DNA of 64,000 nucleotides from Celeribacter arenosi (GCF_039539485.1 NZ_BAABDF010000007.1:1178001-1242000); one strand, 5' to 3'; positions 23,587-32,469 are shown, counted from the stretch's first letter. A program made the numbers and translations. Notes: generated by a model from the sequence alone, not told the origin.

Positions 23587-23962
23587 CGCGTTCAGACCCC
23601 AACGTTGTGCAGGGTAGGGTGGCACAAATCAAAATCGGCGTGACTCCACATGGAAATCACGCCGACACCGAACAGCCAAGAACCGGGATGAGGGCGGCGT
23701 CCGGGAAGATTCACTCGTTACACCCACTCATAAAACCAGAGCACCTGAACCAGATTCGGTGCGCATCGGGACAGATTCACGGGGCAAAACTGCACCCAAT
23801 GTATCGATCCTACGTCCCCGAAATGAACTTCACCCAAGGGACAGCTACATACTCATGTAATTGAACTAGAAACGAAAGTATGTGTTTCCATACCCGTAGC
23901 GGTTTGGGCGAAATTTCGTGAGCTATTTTGTGAATAGTTGTGAATTCGGCCAGAAAACCGGA
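23587..23962. other. Gap between tsf and the LuxR-type gene
   Basis: No credible gene is seen in these 376 bases on either strand. Near the left end is a minus-strand terminator-like hairpin (separate entry). There are also repeated short GATTCAC/GATTCGG words (23709, 23752, 23774) and a weak GTATG/CATAC hairpin around 23878-23893, none of which can be assigned. Confidence 0.4.
23625..23665 (-). terminator. Minus-strand terminator-like hairpin
   Basis: Read on the minus strand, TCGGCGTGA and TCACGCCGA form a 9-bp perfect stem with a 13-base loop, followed by TTTTGATTTG. It lies about 300 bases downstream of the LuxR-type gene stop, so it either ends a long 3' untranslated region or a separate non-coding transcript. 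Confidence 0.55.
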
Positions 23963-24712
23963 TCAAATCACGTAGATTTGGGTGTGAAACGACGCTTTGA
24001 GGACGGCTTGGGCAGTTGTATCGACGCCCAGTGCATCCCGCGCCAGTCGAAGATGCTTTTCAACAGTCGCGCGATTGAGGCCCATAATCATCGCGGTATC
24101 CAAGACCGTCTTGCCATCGCCAATCCATTCGAGAACTTCACGCTGGCGCGGCGTCAATAGCTTCATCGGCAAGGGTAGGGAGACGATTTTGAGATGCGCA
24201 ATTTCGCAGATCATCGCGATAAATCGGCCCGATTCCTTCCAGATTCGATCCGCCTGGCTTTGCGTGCCCACGAAAGGCTCCATCGACAGGCCAATTGCGG
24301 CTTTCGAGCGACGCTGTCCTTGGTGAAATCCGATGGTATATCCCGCGACAACACCGTGCGTGCGATTGTATTCGATGGTCTCTTTTTCAGCTTCCGAGAA
24401 ACATTCGGAGTTCTTGGAGATCCATGACCAAGGAATGGTCCCGACATTTTCGAGCGCCCAGTTCACAATGGGACCATTGCGATAGCGACCTTCGTCGAAA
24501 TATCCCGTCATGTAGTCTTTGCTGAAATTGGTCAGGAGGAAGTGGTCTTTGTCGTCGCCAAATCCATAGTCGGTGTGGAAATGCGTAAACCCGTAGAGAG
24601 CATGATAAAATCCAAAACCCGTCACAGTCTCCAAAAGGAGATTCCAGACTTCCTCGACCTGCGTTGAAGCGAGGAGTCGTTCGACGATATTGATGACCTC
24701 ATCCTGGTGCAT
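23963..24712 (-). CDS. LuxR-type solo regulator with altered autoinducer pocket
   Basis: A 249-residue protein with an N-terminal autoinducer-binding domain (about 10-165) and a C-terminal LuxR/GerE helix-turn-helix (LTPRQREVLEWIGDGKTVLD, MGLNRATVEKHLRLARDALG). Aligned to TraR, the acyl-homoserine-lactone contacts are only partly kept: Tyr71 and Trp95 match Y61 and W85, but W57 is Tyr67 and the invariant D70 is Gly80 (YRNGPIV in place of the usual DPV). No luxI gene is in the window. It may bind a different ligand or none. The HTH is intact, so DNA binding is expected. Confidence 0.88.
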   Translation of the reverse strand: MHQDEVINIVERLLASTQVEEVWNLLLETVTGFGFYHALYGFTHFHTDYGFGDDKDHFLLTNFSKDYMTGYFDEGRYRNGPIVNWALENVGTIPWSWISKNSECFSEAEKETIEYNRTHGVVAGYTIGFHQGQRRSKAAIGLSMEPFVGTQSQADRIWKESGRFIAMICEIAHLKIVSLPLPMKLLTPRQREVLEWIGDGKTVLDTAMIMGLNRATVEKHLRLARDALGVDTTAQAVLKASFHTQIYVI

Positions 24713-24986
24713 ACTTTGGTTTAGTCACAAAGACATTCGTCTGGCAAGAGACCTCTCGTTACACGTGCATCGTCCATTGCGCGTGGAGAGACGAAGCAGC
24801 CACAGCGCAACATGAGGATGCTTCCACAAGTCTATGATTTTAGACGCATTGAACTGCGTGTGACTGCGCAACTGCACAAACAACCTGCGGATGCCTAAAT
24901 TGGCTACATTTACATAATACTGATTATAGGACTAAAGGCACGCGTGTCCGCATTTATACATTTGTGTCCTCAATTAACGTGCCCTG

Positions 24987-25676
24987 TTAACCCAGAGCGT
25001 ACCCAGCCCCACGAACTGTCCGAACCGGATCATCCCCACCGTGTTGACACAGCGCTTTACGCAAGCGCCCGATGTGAACATCCACCGTCCTCGTATCGAC
25101 GTAAATGTCACGACCCCAAACCCGATCGAGAAGCTGTTCACGCGACCAAACTCGACCCGGCTTTTCCATGAACGTCGACAGAAGACGGAATTCGGTCGGT
25201 CCGAGTTTAAGAGCGTTCTCGCCACGCGTGACGCGATGGGTTTCTGCATCCAGCCGGATATCGCTGTACTCAAGAACCTGCCCCGCAGCCGCAGGACGCA
25301 CGCGCCGTAGCTGAGTGCGCACGCGCGCCATCAGTTCGATCACAGAATACGGTTTGACGACGTAATCATCGGCACCGGTTTCCAAGCCGCGCACTCGATC
25401 GACTTCCTCGGAACGCGCCGACAACATGATGATCGGGATATCGCGTGTTTCGGGACGCATTTTCAAACGCCGGCAGATTTCTATGCCCGACACACCCGGC
25501 AACATCCAATCGAGCACGATGATGTCGGGGTTTTCCTCGCTCACATACAACAGCGCGTCATCGCCATTCTCGGCCTTGGAAACCGCAAACCCTTCGGCCT
25601 CCAGGTTATAGGCAAGCACTTCGCGCTGTGCAGGCTCGTCTTCGACGACGAGGACACGTGGCTGTTCAAGTCCCAT
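24987..25676 (-). CDS. phoB: Phosphate regulon response regulator PhoB
   Basis: A 229-residue OmpR/PhoB-class regulator: receiver domain with acidic pocket VVEDEPAQ and phospho-acceptor Asp56 in IIVLDWMLPG, then a winged-helix domain (LGPTEFRLLSTFMEKPGRVW, DVHIGRLRKAL). It is the last gene of the pho-pst cluster, two bases after phoU, which fixes it as PhoB rather than another OmpR homologue. It would bind the Pho box seen upstream of pstS. About 270 bases without a gene separate its end from the LuxR-type gene. Confidence 0.95.
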   Translation of the reverse strand: MGLEQPRVLVVEDEPAQREVLAYNLEAEGFAVSKAENGDDALLYVSEENPDIIVLDWMLPGVSGIEICRRLKMRPETRDIPIIMLSARSEEVDRVRGLETGADDYVVKPYSVIELMARVRTQLRRVRPAAAGQVLEYSDIRLDAETHRVTRGENALKLGPTEFRLLSTFMEKPGRVWSREQLLDRVWGRDIYVDTRTVDVHIGRLRKALCQHGGDDPVRTVRGAGYALG

Positions 25677-25678
25677 TT

Positions 25679-26398
25679 TCAGTCCCAGGTTTCCACGGTT
25701 TGGCCAGACGTCAGATCACCTTTGGGGCGATTTTCGTCCGGTAGTTTGCCTGTCACCAGATAGACCACCTGCTCTGCCACAGAGGTGACGTGATCGCCCA
25801 TCCGTTCAATGTTTTTCGCGATGAAATGCAGGTGCATACAGGGCGTGATATTGCGCGGATCTTCCATCATGTAGGTCAGGAATTCGCGGAACAACGTGTT
25901 GTACATCTGATCAACATCGAGATCGCGGTGACGCACGGTGTTCGCCAGATCCGCATCGCGCTGGATATAGGCGTCGAGCGCCTGTTTGAGCATCTCCTCA
26001 ACCTCCCGGGCCATACGGCGCAGAGACGTCCCCGACCCTTCAATCGGTGTCAGTTCCGAGAGAACCGAGGTCCGTTTGGCGAGGTTCTTGGCATAGTCGC
26101 CGCAACGTTCAAGGTTGGTCGAAATCCGCATAACGGAAAGCACGGTGCGCAGGTCGGATGCAATCGGCTGACGCATTGCGATGACACGTGCACAATCCTC
26201 ATTGATTTGCTCGTCCAGCGCGTCAATCTGCGCATCCCTGCGACGAACCTCTTCGGCAAGCTCGAGATCGCGCGTTTCCAGCGCCGTCGCCGCGTCTGTG
26301 ATGGCTGCCTCCACGAGGCCGCCCATTTTCATAATCAGTGCCTGCACGCCTTCGAGGTCGCGATCGAAAGCTGACGCAATATGTTTGTCATTCGCCAT
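25679..26398 (-). CDS. phoU: Phosphate transport system accessory regulator PhoU
   Basis: A 239-residue all-helical protein with two PhoU repeats. The metal-binding helices show ERCGDYAKNLAKR in the first repeat and IERMGDHVTSVAEQVVYLV in the second. PhoU damps the PhoR-PhoB signal when phosphate is plentiful, acting through PstB and PhoR. It lies between pstB (17 bases upstream) and phoB (2 bases downstream). Confidence 0.96.
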   Translation of the reverse strand: MANDKHIASAFDRDLEGVQALIMKMGGLVEAAITDAATALETRDLELAEEVRRRDAQIDALDEQINEDCARVIAMRQPIASDLRTVLSVMRISTNLERCGDYAKNLAKRTSVLSELTPIEGSGTSLRRMAREVEEMLKQALDAYIQRDADLANTVRHRDLDVDQMYNTLFREFLTYMMEDPRNITPCMHLHFIAKNIERMGDHVTSVAEQVVYLVTGKLPDENRPKGDLTSGQTVETWD

Positions 26399-26415
26399 GG
26401 TTTTGTCCCCTGCCC

Positions 26416-27213
26416 TTAGCCGATACGGCCGGTAATGTAGGATTCAGTACGGCTGTCCTGCGGGTTTGTGAAAATCTGACCCGTATCGCCGTATTCAACG
26501 AGATTGCCGAGGTGGAAAAACGCGGTCTTCTGGCTGACGCGCGCTGCCTGCTGCATGGAGTGTGTCACGATGACCACCGAATAGTTTTCACGCAATTCGT
26601 CGATCAGCTCCTCGACCTGCGCGGTCGCAATCGGGTCCAGCGCCGAACAGGGTTCGTCCATCAACAGAACCTCAGGTTCCGTCGCAATGGCGCGCGCGAT
26701 GCACAGACGCTGCTGCTGACCACCGGAAAGCCCCGTGCCGGGTGAATGTAGGCGGTCTTTGACCTCATCCCAAATAGCACCCCGCCGCAGAGATTTTTCC
26801 ACGATATCATCGAGATCGGCCTTGGACCGGGCCAGCCCGTGAATGCGGGGGCCATAGGCAATATTGTCGTAGATCGACTTGGGGAACGGATTGGGTTTTT
26901 GGAACACCATCCCGACCTTGGCCCGCAGCTGAACGGGGTCTACTTTCGGGTGATAGATGTCTTCGTTATCGAGCAATATCTCCCCCTCGACGCGACAGAT
27001 GTCGATCGTGTCGTTCATACGGTTCAGACACCGCAGGAAAGTAGATTTGCCGCAACCGGACGGTCCGATAAAGGCCGTGACCGTCTTGTCCTTGATTTCC
27101 ACATCCACGTCTTTGATAGCGTGGTTGTCACCGTAAAAGACTTGCACGTTCTTGGCGGAGATCTTTGTTTCATTCATATCGACGTCTCTCTTCGCAATTC
27201 GCATATCGTTCAT
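26416..27213 (-). CDS. pstB: Phosphate ABC transporter ATP-binding protein
   Basis: A 265-residue ABC ATPase: Walker A GPSGCGKST, Q-loop VFQKPNPFPKSIYDN, signature LSGGQQQRLCIARAIA, Walker B VLLMDEPCSALDP and C-terminal SYITGRIG, all typical of PstB. The ATG at 27213 is chosen because GAGG lies 7 bases upstream and falls after the pstA stop; ATGs at 27231 and 27177 are alternatives. It drives phosphate import with PstC and PstA. Confidence 0.95.
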   Translation of the reverse strand: MNDMRIAKRDVDMNETKISAKNVQVFYGDNHAIKDVDVEIKDKTVTAFIGPSGCGKSTFLRCLNRMNDTIDICRVEGEILLDNEDIYHPKVDPVQLRAKVGMVFQKPNPFPKSIYDNIAYGPRIHGLARSKADLDDIVEKSLRRGAIWDEVKDRLHSPGTGLSGGQQQRLCIARAIATEPEVLLMDEPCSALDPIATAQVEELIDELRENYSVVIVTHSMQQAARVSQKTAFFHLGNLVEYGDTGQIFTNPQDSRTESYITGRIG

Positions 27214-27224
27214 GGTGAGCCTCG

Positions 27225-28577
27225 TTACCATCTGCGCTCGAAGCGGCGGCGCAATATGACGGCGATGATGTTCATCGTCATCAGGAAAACCAACAGGATG
27301 ATGATCCCACCCCAGGCGCGTTCATAGTAGGCTGGATCGGCGCGTTTTGCCCACTCGTAGATCTGCGCAGGCATCGCAGAGTTCGGGTCCAAGAACCCCG
27401 ATGCCACCCCGTCGGGCATGTTGGACGCAACGTATCCGACCATCCCGATCAACAGAAGTGGTGCCGTTTCACCCAAGGCCTGCGCCAGACCAATGATTGT
27501 TCCGGTCAGAATGCCGGGCATGGCAAGCGGCAGCACGTGGTGGAACACCGCCTGCATTTTCGACGCCCCTACCCCCAGCGCCGCGTCGCGGATCGACGGC
27601 GGAACCGCTTTCAGGGAGGCACGCGTTGAAATGATGATCGTAGGAAGCGTCATCAACGTCAGGACAAGCCCCCCCACGAGTGGCGCCGACTGTGGAAGGT
27701 GCGCGAACTGGATGAAAACAGCCAGGCCCAGGATCCCGAATACGATCGACGGCACTGCGGCGAGGTTTGAAATATTGACCTCGATTAGATCGGTTAGCCG
27801 GTTCTGGGAGGCAAACTCTTCGAGATAGATCGATGCAGCCACGCCAATCGGCAGGGACAGCGCCAACACAACCAGCATCATAAAGAAGGACCCCATCATC
27901 GCCACACCGATCCCGGCCTGTTCGGGGCGGCTTTCGGAAGCATCGGCGCCGATGATAAAGTCGATATTGAACGACGTGTCCATGAGCCCTGCCGCGACCA
28001 TTTGATCGGCCAGATCGAGGTGCTCTGCATCCAGGTTCTTATCTCGCGCGAGGGCCTCGCGCGTCACACGCCCTTTGAAGTAGCCATCCACACGCGACGA
28101 CGCGAGAAGGCGGAACTCAACCGTTTTGCCAACCAAAGCAGGATCCGCGAGAACAGTATCGCGCACTTGGGCGGCAACCGAAGCTGACAGGATGTCGCCA
28201 ACATCCGTCGCCTTGGCGAAGGGAATTTCGATGCCGTTGTCTTCAAGAGCCGCCACCAGAGAATTCGTCACCAAGGGTTTGTAGCCGAAGGTCGTCACCT
28301 TCTTCATGACGTCGATATCGCGTGTGCCTGATTTATCCAGTTTGGCCTCAACGAGTTCGACGGGAATAGTGACGAATGTCTGTTTGAACGCCGGCAACCC
28401 GTTGCCGATGATCGCGTAGAGAAGCGCCACGAGGAACAGCAATCCTGCCCCGATGGCGGCGATGCCAAAGGCTTTGAAACGCGCCTCTGATGCGTTGCGC
28501 CGTTTGGTGCGCGCGTCTTCTACATAGAGCGAAGTCGTTTGGCGCGGCTGGGGTGTTTGTGCGTTTGCGTCAGACAT
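27225..28577 (-). CDS. pstA: Phosphate ABC transporter permease PstA
   Basis: A 450-residue permease, much longer than the 296-residue E. coli protein because of an N-terminal extension with one membrane helix (near residue 35-58) and a large periplasmic loop before the transport domain. The C-terminal binding-protein-dependent permease region (EVNISNLAAVPSIVFGILGL, LKAVPPSIRDAALGVGASK) is clear. The long form is usual in alphaproteobacteria. Its ATG overlaps the pstC stop by one base (TGATG), indicating coupled translation. Confidence 0.93.
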   Translation of the reverse strand: MSDANAQTPQPRQTTSLYVEDARTKRRNASEARFKAFGIAAIGAGLLFLVALLYAIIGNGLPAFKQTFVTIPVELVEAKLDKSGTRDIDVMKKVTTFGYKPLVTNSLVAALEDNGIEIPFAKATDVGDILSASVAAQVRDTVLADPALVGKTVEFRLLASSRVDGYFKGRVTREALARDKNLDAEHLDLADQMVAAGLMDTSFNIDFIIGADASESRPEQAGIGVAMMGSFFMMLVVLALSLPIGVAASIYLEEFASQNRLTDLIEVNISNLAAVPSIVFGILGLAVFIQFAHLPQSAPLVGGLVLTLMTLPTIIISTRASLKAVPPSIRDAALGVGASKMQAVFHHVLPLAMPGILTGTIIGLAQALGETAPLLLIGMVGYVASNMPDGVASGFLDPNSAMPAQIYEWAKRADPAYYERAWGGIIILLVFLMTMNIIAVILRRRFERRW

Positions 28578-30043
28578 CAGTCATACTGCTCCCGATACTT
28601 GCGCACGATGTAGAGCGCGAAAATGTTGAGGCCGAGGGTGATGACAAAGAGCGTCATCCCGAGGGCAAATGCGACGAGCGCTTCGGGCGATGCGAAATCG
28701 GCATCACCTGTCAACTGGGACACGATTTTGGCCGTCACCGTCGTCATAGCGTCGAATGGATTGAGCGACAGTCGCGCGGCGGCCCCTGCCCCGAGAACGA
28801 CGATCATGGTCTCCCCGATGGCACGCGACGCGGCCAAAAGAATTGCACCTACGATACCGGGCAAAGCGGCGGGCAGAACGACCTGTTTGATGGTTTCGGA
28901 TTTGGTTGCCCCGAGGCCGAGAGACCCGTCCCGCATGGTTTGCGGCACCGCATTAATGATGTCGTCTGACAGAGATGAAACGAAGGGGATCAACATGATA
29001 CCCATGACCAGACCCGCGGTCATGACCGCTGTGCCACCCTGCATCCAGCCCAGACCACCGTCATTTCCAAAGACGCTCATCAACATGGGCCCCACGGTGA
29101 GCAGCGCAAAAAGCCCGTAGACGATCGTTGGAATCCCGGCGAGCACCTCAAGGAGCGGTTTGGCAATCGCGCGCACTTTCGGGCCGGCATATTCCGACAG
29201 ATAAATTGCTGCGAAGAGACCGATTGGAACGGCCACAGCCAGCGCGATCAGCGAGATGTAAAACGTGCCCCAGAACAGCGGAACAATCCCGAGCTTTGAG
29301 CCGCCGCCAAAGGATGGCTGCCACGTCGTGCCAAAGAAAAATTCTGTCCAAGGGTAGACCTTGAAGAACTCGATGGTGTTAAAAATCAGGGAAAATACGA
29401 TGCCCAACGTTGTCAGAACCGCCAATGACGCGGCCCCGAGAAGCAAGGAAAGAATAACCGTTTCAACACGGTTGCGGGCACGCAAATTGCGGTTGGTGCG
29501 CTTGAGCGCAAGAACACAACCCACGAGAGCAACCCCGAGCACCCCGAGCGTCATCAACCAATTGCCGGTCTTGGACAAACCACGATATTTTTGCGCGGCT
29601 TGCAGAACATAGCTCTCGACATCGGATCCGAGCGCAACGCCCACTTCGCCCAGAATAGAACGCACATTGTCCGTCTCGGCGCTGAGGTTGACGGCGCCCT
29701 CTTTGGACAGCGCACCGGTGTCCACCGCGAGATCAAGCCCTTGTGCAACGCGGCGCACATCGGACATGACCAGATTGAGCGATCCTGCATCATCATAGGC
29801 GGTTTGCGGAATGACCGAAGAGACCTGCGCCTGAATGACCATCGGCTGGACAATGAGCCACCCCATCAAAAGCAGGAAACCGGGAATGAGCGTCGCAAAC
29901 AGGACGTTGGAGCCATAGTAGCTCGGCAAGGAGTGCAATTGACGCACATCGCCCCCTGCGTCGTTCATGGCACGCATGCGGCCCAGAACAAATCCCGCAA
30001 CCGCGAGCGCAACCACCAGTACAAAGAGCCAAAAAGCGGACAA
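28577..30043 (-). CDS. pstC: Phosphate ABC transporter permease PstC, TTG start
   Basis: About 488 residues with an extended N-terminal part like PstA. The conserved permease loop AGIPTIVYGLFALLTVGP and SLGLGATKSETIKQVVLPAA are clear. The start is placed at a TTG (30043) because GGGAGG lies exactly 6 bases upstream and the resulting N-terminus (SAFWLFVLVVALAVAGFVLGR) is a proper membrane helix. An ATG 81 bases upstream would add 27 polar residues and has no ribosome-binding site. It is followed by pstA with a one-base overlap. Confidence 0.9.
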   Translation of the reverse strand: MSAFWLFVLVVALAVAGFVLGRMRAMNDAGGDVRQLHSLPSYYGSNVLFATLIPGFLLLMGWLIVQPMVIQAQVSSVIPQTAYDDAGSLNLVMSDVRRVAQGLDLAVDTGALSKEGAVNLSAETDNVRSILGEVGVALGSDVESYVLQAAQKYRGLSKTGNWLMTLGVLGVALVGCVLALKRTNRNLRARNRVETVILSLLLGAASLAVLTTLGIVFSLIFNTIEFFKVYPWTEFFFGTTWQPSFGGGSKLGIVPLFWGTFYISLIALAVAVPIGLFAAIYLSEYAGPKVRAIAKPLLEVLAGIPTIVYGLFALLTVGPMLMSVFGNDGGLGWMQGGTAVMTAGLVMGIMLIPFVSSLSDDIINAVPQTMRDGSLGLGATKSETIKQVVLPAALPGIVGAILLAASRAIGETMIVVLGAGAAARLSLNPFDAMTTVTAKIVSQLTGDADFASPEALVAFALGMTLFVITLGLNIFALYIVRKYREQYD

Positions 30044-30126
30044 GGCGCGCCTCCCAATTGCGAATTCACGGGGGTCTATCCTATTGCGATGGGTCTGGCA
30101 CCCCCTGCCCGTGACCCTTTGCATGG

Positions 30127-30154
30127 TGACGGCACACCGTTGGGTGTGCCGTCA
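30127..30154. promoter_or_regulatory. 12-bp perfect hairpin between pstS and pstC
   Basis: TGACGGCACACC-GTTG-GGTGTGCCGTCA is a perfect stem with a four-base loop in the 134-base gap between pstS and pstC. It has no U-tract in the direction of the operon, so it is more likely a 3' end protector or partial terminator that raises pstS mRNA above the permease mRNAs. Confidence 0.65.
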
Positions 30155-30177
30155 GATTTTCCAGAAAACCGTTTGGC

Positions 30178-31206
30178 TTACTGCATCGTTGCTTCGTCAG
30201 CGACCATGGCTTGTGTCGTGGCAAGCTCGGGATCGGCAACGAGGCCGTATTGGGCAAGCGGGCCGTCACCACCAGCCATATCGTCAGACACGAAGAACTC
30301 AGCGAATTCTTTGAGACCCGGGATCACGCCGATGTGGGCCGCTTTCACGTAGAAGTACAGAGGACGCGAAACCGGATACTCGCCAGTTGCGATGGTTTCA
30401 GTCGATGGCGTCACGCCGGACATTGTCGCGACCTGAAGCTTGTCTGTGTTGTTCTCGTAGAATGCGAGGCCAAACACACCGATGCCGTTCGTGTTGGATT
30501 CGATACGTGCAAGCGTCTCGGTGTAGTCGCCGTCGATGTCGACAGAAAGACCATCGGCGCGCACCGCCATACAGGCCGCTTCTGCTTCGTCTTCGTCGCC
30601 GAGGATCGCCACCATCTGCTCAAAGGCACCGGATGCTTCACAGCCTGCCAAAAGCACTTTTTCTTCGAACACTTCACGGGTGCCGTGCTTGGTACCCGGG
30701 ATAAAGGCCATGATTTCCTGATCCGGGAAAGCGGCATTCACGGTCGACCAGTTTACGTTCTGGTTGGGGACCATTTTGCCATCTTCGGGGATTTCTGCGG
30801 CCAGTGCGAGGAACCAGTCCTGTGGTGTGAACTCGAACGAGTTGCCGTTGAAGTCGGATGCGAACACGATTCCGTCGTAGCCGATGCGGACTTCGATGAT
30901 GTCGCTCACGCCAGCTTCGCCACATGCAGCAACTTCAGAGTCCTTGATTTTGCGCGATGCGTTTGCAACGTCGATGGTGTTTTCGCCAACACCTTCGCAG
31001 AAACGTTTGAGGCCAGCGGAGGAGCCACCGGATTCAACGACGGGTGTCGGGAAATCGAAATTTTCACCGAAGGCTTCAGCCACGATAGAGGCGTAAGGAA
31101 GAACTGTAGAGGAACCGGCAACCTGAACCTGATCACGCGCGGCGGCGGCGGTTGTGCTAACTGCAGCGATCGCAAGCGCGGAGACGGAAAGTTTCACAAA
31201 GGACAT
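30178..31206 (-). CDS. pstS: Phosphate-binding protein PstS
   Basis: A 342-residue periplasmic protein with signal peptide (MSFVKLSVSALAIAAVSTTAAAA). The phosphate-site loops are visible in QVAGSSTVLPYASIVAEAF and ESGGSSAGLKRFCEG, with GTKHGTREVFEEKV further on. It captures phosphate for PstCAB. The second of two adjacent ATGs (31206) has AGGAG at 6 bases and is preferred. A Pho box lies about 90-110 bases upstream, and the gene is first in the order pstS-pstC-pstA-pstB-phoU-phoB. Confidence 0.93.
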   Translation of the reverse strand: MSFVKLSVSALAIAAVSTTAAAARDQVQVAGSSTVLPYASIVAEAFGENFDFPTPVVESGGSSAGLKRFCEGVGENTIDVANASRKIKDSEVAACGEAGVSDIIEVRIGYDGIVFASDFNGNSFEFTPQDWFLALAAEIPEDGKMVPNQNVNWSTVNAAFPDQEIMAFIPGTKHGTREVFEEKVLLAGCEASGAFEQMVAILGDEDEAEAACMAVRADGLSVDIDGDYTETLARIESNTNGIGVFGLAFYENNTDKLQVATMSGVTPSTETIATGEYPVSRPLYFYVKAAHIGVIPGLKEFAEFFVSDDMAGGDGPLAQYGLVADPELATTQAMVADEATMQ

Positions 31207-31296
31207 CATATGCTCCTGATTTGATGTATTCCGGAGGCCAGCATGCCCCCTCGGTGGGCGGTGTAGGAGTAGCACGCAATGCTTTTGTGTATTTTT

Positions 31297-31314
31297 TGTA
31301 ACAGTTTTATGACG
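31297..31314 (-). promoter_or_regulatory. Pho box upstream of pstS
   Basis: On the minus strand the sequence CGTCATAAAACTGTTACA matches the PhoB direct repeat CTGTCAT-N4-CTGTCAC with two substitutions and correct 11-base period. It lies 91-108 bases before the pstS start. A-rich sequence with TACACA follows about 10 bases downstream and may be the -10. It supports PhoB control of the whole operon. Confidence 0.75.
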
Positions 31315-31383
31315 CGGGCCAAATCTAACTTAACGTCAACTTAATTCTGCCTCAAAATCCCCGCGCCAGACCACCCCGACCCG

Positions 31384-32469
31384 TTATTCATAGGGTAGAA
31401 TGACCGAGAAAAGGCTGCCTTGTCCGGGGTAGCTTTCAACGCGCAATCGCCCGCGATGTCGGTTGAGAATGTGCTTCACAATCGCCAGCCCGAGACCCGT
31501 TCCCCCCATTTCACGCGAGCGGTGCGAATCCACGCGGTAGAAACGCTCTGTCAGACGCGGAATATGTTGATGCGGGATGCCATCCCCCTGATCGGAGACA
31601 TCAACACGGATCGCCGGCCCCCTCATCGTCGGCTCTACGGTGTGGGAGGTGATGCAGATACGCACTTCCTTACCCGCCCCGCCGTATTTGATGGCATTCT
31701 CCACTAGGTTCGTAAAAACCTGCGTAATCTGGTCGCGATCGCCGGGAACCGTATCGGCATTTTCACCGCCCTCGAGAATGATTTTCACGTCACGGATTTC
31801 CGCCAGTGACTGCAAGGACGAGGCTACAGTGCGCACAACAGCCGGAATGTCGACACGGTCGGTCGGGCGCACACGCCGCTCGGATTCCACGCGCGACAGG
31901 GACAAAAGATCCCCGACAATCCGGTTCATCCGCTTTGCTTCCCGCTCCATAATGGACAGAAATCGCTTTCGTGCGGCGGTGTCGTCGGCGGCAGGCCCCA
32001 TGAGGGTCTCGATGAACCCCAAAACAGCCGTTAGTGGCGTGCGTAGCTCATGACTAACGTTGGCCACAAAATCGCGGCGCATCTGTCCGGCTTCCAGAAC
32101 CTGTGTCCTGTCTTCAAAAATGACTGTCACAAACGAAAATCCGTCCACGACAACGGGGCGCACACGGACCTCATATGACAGATCACGCGCGCTTTGGGAC
32201 ACGCGGTAGGTCGTATCCGCAGGCTCGCCCAACCGCAGAACGTTTTCGATTGCGTCCAAAAGCATCGGCTGGCGCAGCGCGGTTATGTAATGGCGCCCGA
32301 GCATTGTGTCGGAAAACATCTGAGTCGCCAGCGTGTTACACGCCAGAACGCGCTCGTCCTGTCCGATCGCAATGATGGGCAAAGGCATCGCCTGCACCAT
32401 CGCCGCAACGAGGTCCGGCGCAGTGACTTTTTCGCTCGGGGAATTCATGTTGGTTCTAAAATCCTGCAT
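31384..32469 (-). CDS. phoR: Phosphate regulon sensor kinase PhoR without visible membrane helices
   Basis: Up to 361 residues: an N-terminal PAS-like domain (about 22-125), then HisKA with phospho-acceptor His140 in FVANVSHELRTPLTAVLGFI, and HATPase_c with NAIKYGG, DQGDGIPHQHIPRLTERFYR and GGTGLGLAIVKHI. No transmembrane helix or periplasmic loop is visible, unlike E. coli PhoR, so it is probably cytoplasmic or held at the membrane by PstB/PhoU. An in-frame ATG 21 bases downstream (MNSPSEKV) is an alternative start; neither has a strong ribosome site. It precedes pstS on the same strand but pstS has its own Pho box. Confidence 0.92.
   Translation of the reverse strand: MQDFRTNMNSPSEKVTAPDLVAAMVQAMPLPIIAIGQDERVLACNTLATQMFSDTMLGRHYITALRQPMLLDAIENVLRLGEPADTTYRVSQSARDLSYEVRVRPVVVDGFSFVTVIFEDRTQVLEAGQMRRDFVANVSHELRTPLTAVLGFIETLMGPAADDTAARKRFLSIMEREAKRMNRIVGDLLSLSRVESERRVRPTDRVDIPAVVRTVASSLQSLAEIRDVKIILEGGENADTVPGDRDQITQVFTNLVENAIKYGGAGKEVRICITSHTVEPTMRGPAIRVDVSDQGDGIPHQHIPRLTERFYRVDSHRSREMGGTGLGLAIVKHILNRHRGRLRVESYPGQGSLFSVILPYE

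Noticed and set aside
23607..23864. 85-codon frame downstream of tsf
   Set aside because: No ribosome site, no hydrophobic or domain pattern, and it spans a minus-strand terminator hairpin; it looks like chance.
24713..24986. Lux-box search in the gap between phoB and the LuxR gene
   Set aside because: No 20-bp dyad of lux-box type was found; only weak repeats are present.
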